From assembly GCA_011316305.1 (NCBI GenBank), contig SAUG01000070.1:310001-374000 (forward strand): a stretch of 64,000 nucleotides of DNA. Direction: 5' to 3'. Made by a program: the position numbers and the translations under genes. The DNA is from Rusavskia elegans (lineage: Eukaryota > Ascomycota > Lecanoromycetes > Teloschistales > Teloschistaceae). This document shows, in pieces, positions 60,938 through 64,000 of this stretch. The notes under the pieces were generated by a model. That model had not been told where the DNA came from and searched no databases. It was given only the letters and a program-made list of their open reading frames with translations. Position 1 is the stretch's first letter. Every line of letters starts with the position of its first letter.

Positions 60938-61129
60938 TGTTATAGAGCAAGCTCTTATAAGGCCGAAAGGCATGTGATAAATTGCCCGATTAGGTTTAGT
61001 ACGGCTCGCTAGATTAGATAGCGGCCTTAGCACGCACCTTTGATACCCGCAGGCCTCCTCTATAGAATATCAACCTTAATAAAACCTCGATAAACCTAAT
61101 TATTATCTATATTTAACCTCGTTATAATA
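60938..61129 (+). repeat. 5' LTR of the gag-only element
   Basis: 192 bp from TGTTATAGAGCAAGC to ctcgttataata. It keeps aaggcatgtgataaattgcc and gcacgcacctttg, indicating light RIP. Confidence 0.9.
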
Positions 61130-61239
61130 AATAGTAGTAATAATCGGGTCTTTCCTCCTATATTATCTATCGTAGGACCCTTAGTTCTTCTACTTGCTAA
61201 ATAGCTAATAAGAATACCCAGTTACCGACCGGTATTTTT

Positions 61240-62640
61240 TATCTACTTCTACGGTATTACTAGCTCCCGTAGAGCCCCTCGAGACCTCGCTAAGATCCTT
61301 AGTCTTCCAGACCTCTTCTACCGAGATCCTAAGCTCCTAATACCTAAATTCCTACCTTTTCCTAGTAAATATACGCTAAACCTGCCGGGATCTAAATAAA
61401 GATTATTCCGCCCTTTATATACGCCTTTTAATATAACGCTACTTAATTAAATTCTTATCGATAAGCTTACCTAGTAGCCCTATTAAACGTCTACTAAATC
61501 CGAAATTATTAATAGCAGCTTTATTTCTGCGAGAACTACGAGATATCTCTAAATAATCGGCTATCCTAAGTACCGCCTCGTCTATAAAGAGCTATAGGAC
61601 CCGTATATCTACGGAGATCCTCTCTAAGAGTATCTCGCTAAGGTTTCTTCCTGTAAACGAGCATTATTTTTCAAGGTAAAAGAGGCACAAGCGGAGTATA
61701 ATCAAGCGGAGAAGCTCAAGCAAGAACAAGCGGAAAAGCAGAAGGCCTTCACGGAGATCAACCAACTGCAGGCCGCCTTCAGATTCTAGCATCCCCACGA
61801 ATACAAACGTTGCCCAGAGAGATTTTCCTCTAACAGTTAACTCTATAGGTATATCGAAACCTCTTATATAAAGAAATCGGCCGAGATATCTCCTTCTATA
61901 CCTCCTTCTCTATCGTTTAAGCCTAAATTATTACTATCTCTACCCAGCACTCTACCTTCTATACCTAAAACAGTACTAGTACCTAAGAAATCATTATCTC
62001 TAGTATAAATTATCGAAATCGTACCTCTAGCGCCTCCTTAAATGCTTCTATAAATACCTGCCCCCTCGTATTATCGAGAAATCTCTACTACAATACCTTT
62101 TACCTCTACTAAAACTACTATTTAATACGAGAGTTCTCCTATACGAATCTATCTACTACCTTAAAAACGCGTTTATATAACGATTTCGTAGCTATTTAAT
62201 AAATTCGGCTCTATATAGCCTAGACCCTATTTAAAATTAAACCGGCTAATTAGAAAGCTCGATTTAAAAGTTCTAGTTTAGCTTCTATTAAACGTAGTAA
62301 AAGCTAGCTAATTAGCTACCTCTAAATTAAATTATATAAACGCTTCCGCTAGTAGCTCCGTATCGAACTCTGCCGCCTCTATACTACTTAGGCCTCTACC
62401 TCCTAAACTACCTCGTTAGCGCTAATTCGCGTCCTCCTATTAGCTAGTAAACTCGCCGCTCCCGCCCCCGCCGCTAATTATATTATAGTTATCGAGAAAG
62501 AGTTTAGAGAAATAAGGAATTATCGAAGTATTATTACGTATACTGTTCCCGCTACTAGGAAATAAAGGATACGGCTATTATAGCTCCTATATAGTATAAT
62601 AGTCTGCCTTTTTACCGGCGCTCGTTATAGTATCGAAAGC
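61240..62640 (+). pseudogene. Gag-like frame of the short LTR element, with RIP-spared coiled-coil segment
   Basis: A plus-strand frame can be followed with TAA/TAG interruptions. Blocks near 61,570-61,640 read YRLVYKEL, DPYIYGDPL and EYLAKVSSCKRALFF. Then an unbroken highly charged helix includes KEAQAEYNQAEKLKQEQAEK (about 61,681-61,740) and ends FTEINQLQAAFRF before TAG at 61,788. It continues HPHEYKRCPERFSS. Downstream is Ser/Pro-rich. The heptad-like Glu/Lys/Gln pattern suggests a coiled coil. DNA from about 61,655 to 61,845 is rich in CA and TG, unlike the rest of the element. Confidence 0.6.
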
Positions 62641-62667
62641 GATACCTTTTTCTCTTTTTAGGGTATT

Positions 62668-62859
62668 TATTATAGAGTAAGCTTTTATAAGGCCGAAAGG
62701 TATATAATAAGTTACCCGATTAGGTTTAGTACGGCTCGCTAGACTAGATAGCGGCCTTAGTACGTACCTTTTATACCCGCAGGCCTCCTCCATAGAATAT
62801 CAACCTTAATAAAACCTCGATGAACCCAGTTATTATCTATATTTGACCTCGTTATAACA
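62668..62859 (+). repeat. 3' LTR of the gag-only element
   Basis: 192 bp from tattatagagtaagc to TTATAACA. It matches the 5' LTR with mainly C/T and G/A differences. Confidence 0.9.
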
Positions 62860-62864
62860 CTAAT

Positions 62865-63110
62865 AGATCGAAGACTGCGAGTAACGGAATTATATTTATA
62901 TAGTAGAGGATTCGTAATCGAATAAAAAAGGAAATAGTTAAATAGAAGTAATTGACTGCGCTATAAATTTTGCCTGACGAATATACTTTTAGCTGTAAAG
63001 ATTTCTTTATATATTAAATACAATAATCGATATCATATATAACGTTGATAAAGTATATATATATATATATAAATATTCAATATAATTTCAGATAGAAACC
63101 TTCCAGAAGA
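62865..63110 (+). mobile_element. Family Y short element, copy 4, right part
   Basis: It resumes after CTAAT with agatcgaagactgcgagtaa. It then has the gaggattcgtaatcg block shared with Y2 (8,285) and the (TA)n tract at 63,055-63,071. It ends near ccttccagaagag. The aagactgcgagtaa word is also present in Z1 (about 10,427) and Z3 (about 57,920), linking the two families. Confidence 0.6.
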
Positions 63111-63347
63111 GATTATTTTATTATAAACTATCGATTATATATAAATATTATATTCGAAAATAATATTCTAATATTTAATATTAATATTTTAATAGACGTA
63201 TATATAGAATTCTATTAACGTTAAAAAGTTTTAGATTTAAAATCGAACGGTTATTTACTATATATATTCGTTATAATTCTTCGAATTTTGATTTGAATTT
63301 TTTACGATTTAATATTAAAAGCGTTAAACTAATTGAATTACGTAAAT
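63111..63347. other. RIP-degraded spacer, no gene seen
   Basis: About 240 bp of AT-rich sequence between Y4 and the last LTR; nothing recognisable. Confidence 0.4.
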
Positions 63348-64000
63348 TGTTAGGAACCATTTGAGCTGCCTGGAGCTTATATGGAGCTCAGTGGATATAG
63401 AGGCGATAGCCGATAGTACCGGCTGACTAATACGCTGACTAAGCCCCGTTAACCGCGGCTTATTAGCCCTACGGGATTCGTTATCTAATTAGGCCTAGTA
63501 TTTAGCCTTATTCGTTTATTTATAGAGGAGCTTTCTACCTATATAGAAATATTACACTATTATTATTATCTTAAATCGATCTATAATAATTAGTAGTAAT
63601 AAAAGTCATTTCATACGTACTATATAATATATATATAGCGCTTATAAATACTAATTCCTATTTATAAATACTAATAATACTAGTAACGTTATCTATATTC
63701 TCGGAGATACTAATTATCTTAATTAAATATACTTTATTAGTAGTATTTACTAAATAACTACCGTTCCTTACTAATTATACCTTATATACTTAGGTACGAT
63801 AGAAATAAACCGGTTTATTAATTAGATCCTAATTAATTACGATAGCGATAGACGAGCTACCCCTATTTTTCGATGATAGTACTATCCTTTTCGGGTACCA
63901 GCTCGTCGAGTTTATAAATAGAACCGGCCCTAGATATACTACTAATTAGTATTAGAATATACTAGATTTATTAAACTTTATATATAATAATTATAGCGAC
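63348..64000 (+). mobile_element. 5' end of an LTR retrotransposon, cut by the window edge
   Basis: TGTTAGGAACC at 63,348 opens a block of about 241 bp ending ctataata at 63,588. After three bases comes tagtagtaataa, the same word that follows the 5' LTR of the gag-only element. TGTTAGGA is a common LTR opening, and the block contains an internal palindrome (ctggagcttatatggagctcag). The partner LTR lies beyond the window, so the LTR call rests on the ends and on the shared post-LTR motif. The following 410 bp contain no long open frame. Confidence 0.5.

Larger units (their letters stand above)
60938..62859 (+). mobile_element. Short gag-only LTR element (TRIM-like), 1,922 bp
   Basis: LTRs are 60,938-61,129 and 62,668-62,859 (192 bp each, TGTTATAG to TTATAACA). 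Target duplication CTAAT is at 60,933-60,937 and 62,860-62,864, and the host is family Y copy 4. The internal 1.5 kb holds one degraded plus-strand frame with gag character and no RT, integrase or protease, so it must have depended on another element. The sequence after the 5' LTR (tagtagtaataa) also follows the LTR at 63,348, suggesting a shared priming site. Confidence 0.85.

Noticed and set aside
62587..62793. Minus-strand frame of 68 codons
   Set aside because: It lies mostly in the 3' LTR of the gag-only element; a repeat shadow.
1..64000. Bacterial operons or a prokaryotic defence system
   Set aside because: Eukaryotic LTR elements, a spliceosomal intron and RIP-type mutation throughout point to a fungal nuclear genome; no prokaryote-type gene clusters are present.

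Overview
The window looks like an AT-rich, gene-poor compartment of a filamentous ascomycete (Pezizomycotina; class not determinable, though 'isochore'-type genomes of this kind are known in Dothideomycetes). Over about 60 of the 64 kb, CpA and TpG dinucleotides are nearly absent and TpA is everywhere. The retroelement reading frames are full of TAA/TAG at former Gln and Trp codons, with TGA rare. That is the footprint of repeat-induced point mutation (RIP). No ratios were computed; this is from reading the sequence.

Two islands of normal composition interrupt it. Island 1 (about 13,030-13,555) holds a 5'-truncated gene fragment split over two frames. Island 2 (about 14,287-16,810) holds the only convincing intact gene: a minus-strand, free-standing aspartate carbamoyltransferase (ATCase) of 329 residues. 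It has a 63-nt intron whose removal restores the conserved C-terminal end. Ascomycetes normally carry ATCase as the last domain of the CPSase-ATCase multienzyme, so a solitary paralogue is unexpected. The islands are separated by a 719-bp RIP-mutated inverted repeat with roughly 335-bp arms.

The rest is a graveyard of nested mobile elements. (i) Ty3/Gypsy family X: 1.7-5.4 kb (+), 6.4-11.8 kb (-), 17.2-21.6 kb (+) and fragments. It shows a CCHC-type gag relic and Gypsy RT motifs, and is broken up by short elements named here Y, Z, P, V and M. (ii) A Ty1/Copia family with 176-bp LTRs: tandem minus-strand copies A and B sharing one LTR (25.2-38.7 kb), and plus-strand copies C (39,271-46,863, TSD AAAAG) and D (47,476-55,080, TSD AAAAT). 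C sits inside an older LTR of its own family; D sits inside a Z element. All copies carry an extra reading frame between RNase H and the 3' LTR. (iii) Short families Y and Z, about 1 kb, each with one conserved small frame and no recognised transposase. (iv) A gag-only LTR element (60,938-62,859, 192-bp LTRs, TSD CTAAT) inside a Y copy. (v) A tRNA-derived SINE-like family, one copy with a target duplication of about 15 bp. (vi) A 577-bp perfect 11-bp minisatellite. (vii) The 5' end of another LTR element running off the window at 63,348-64,000.

Family names X, Y, Z, P, Q, V, W and M are labels used only here. Edges of RIP-degraded repeats are approximate unless an LTR or target duplication fixes them.
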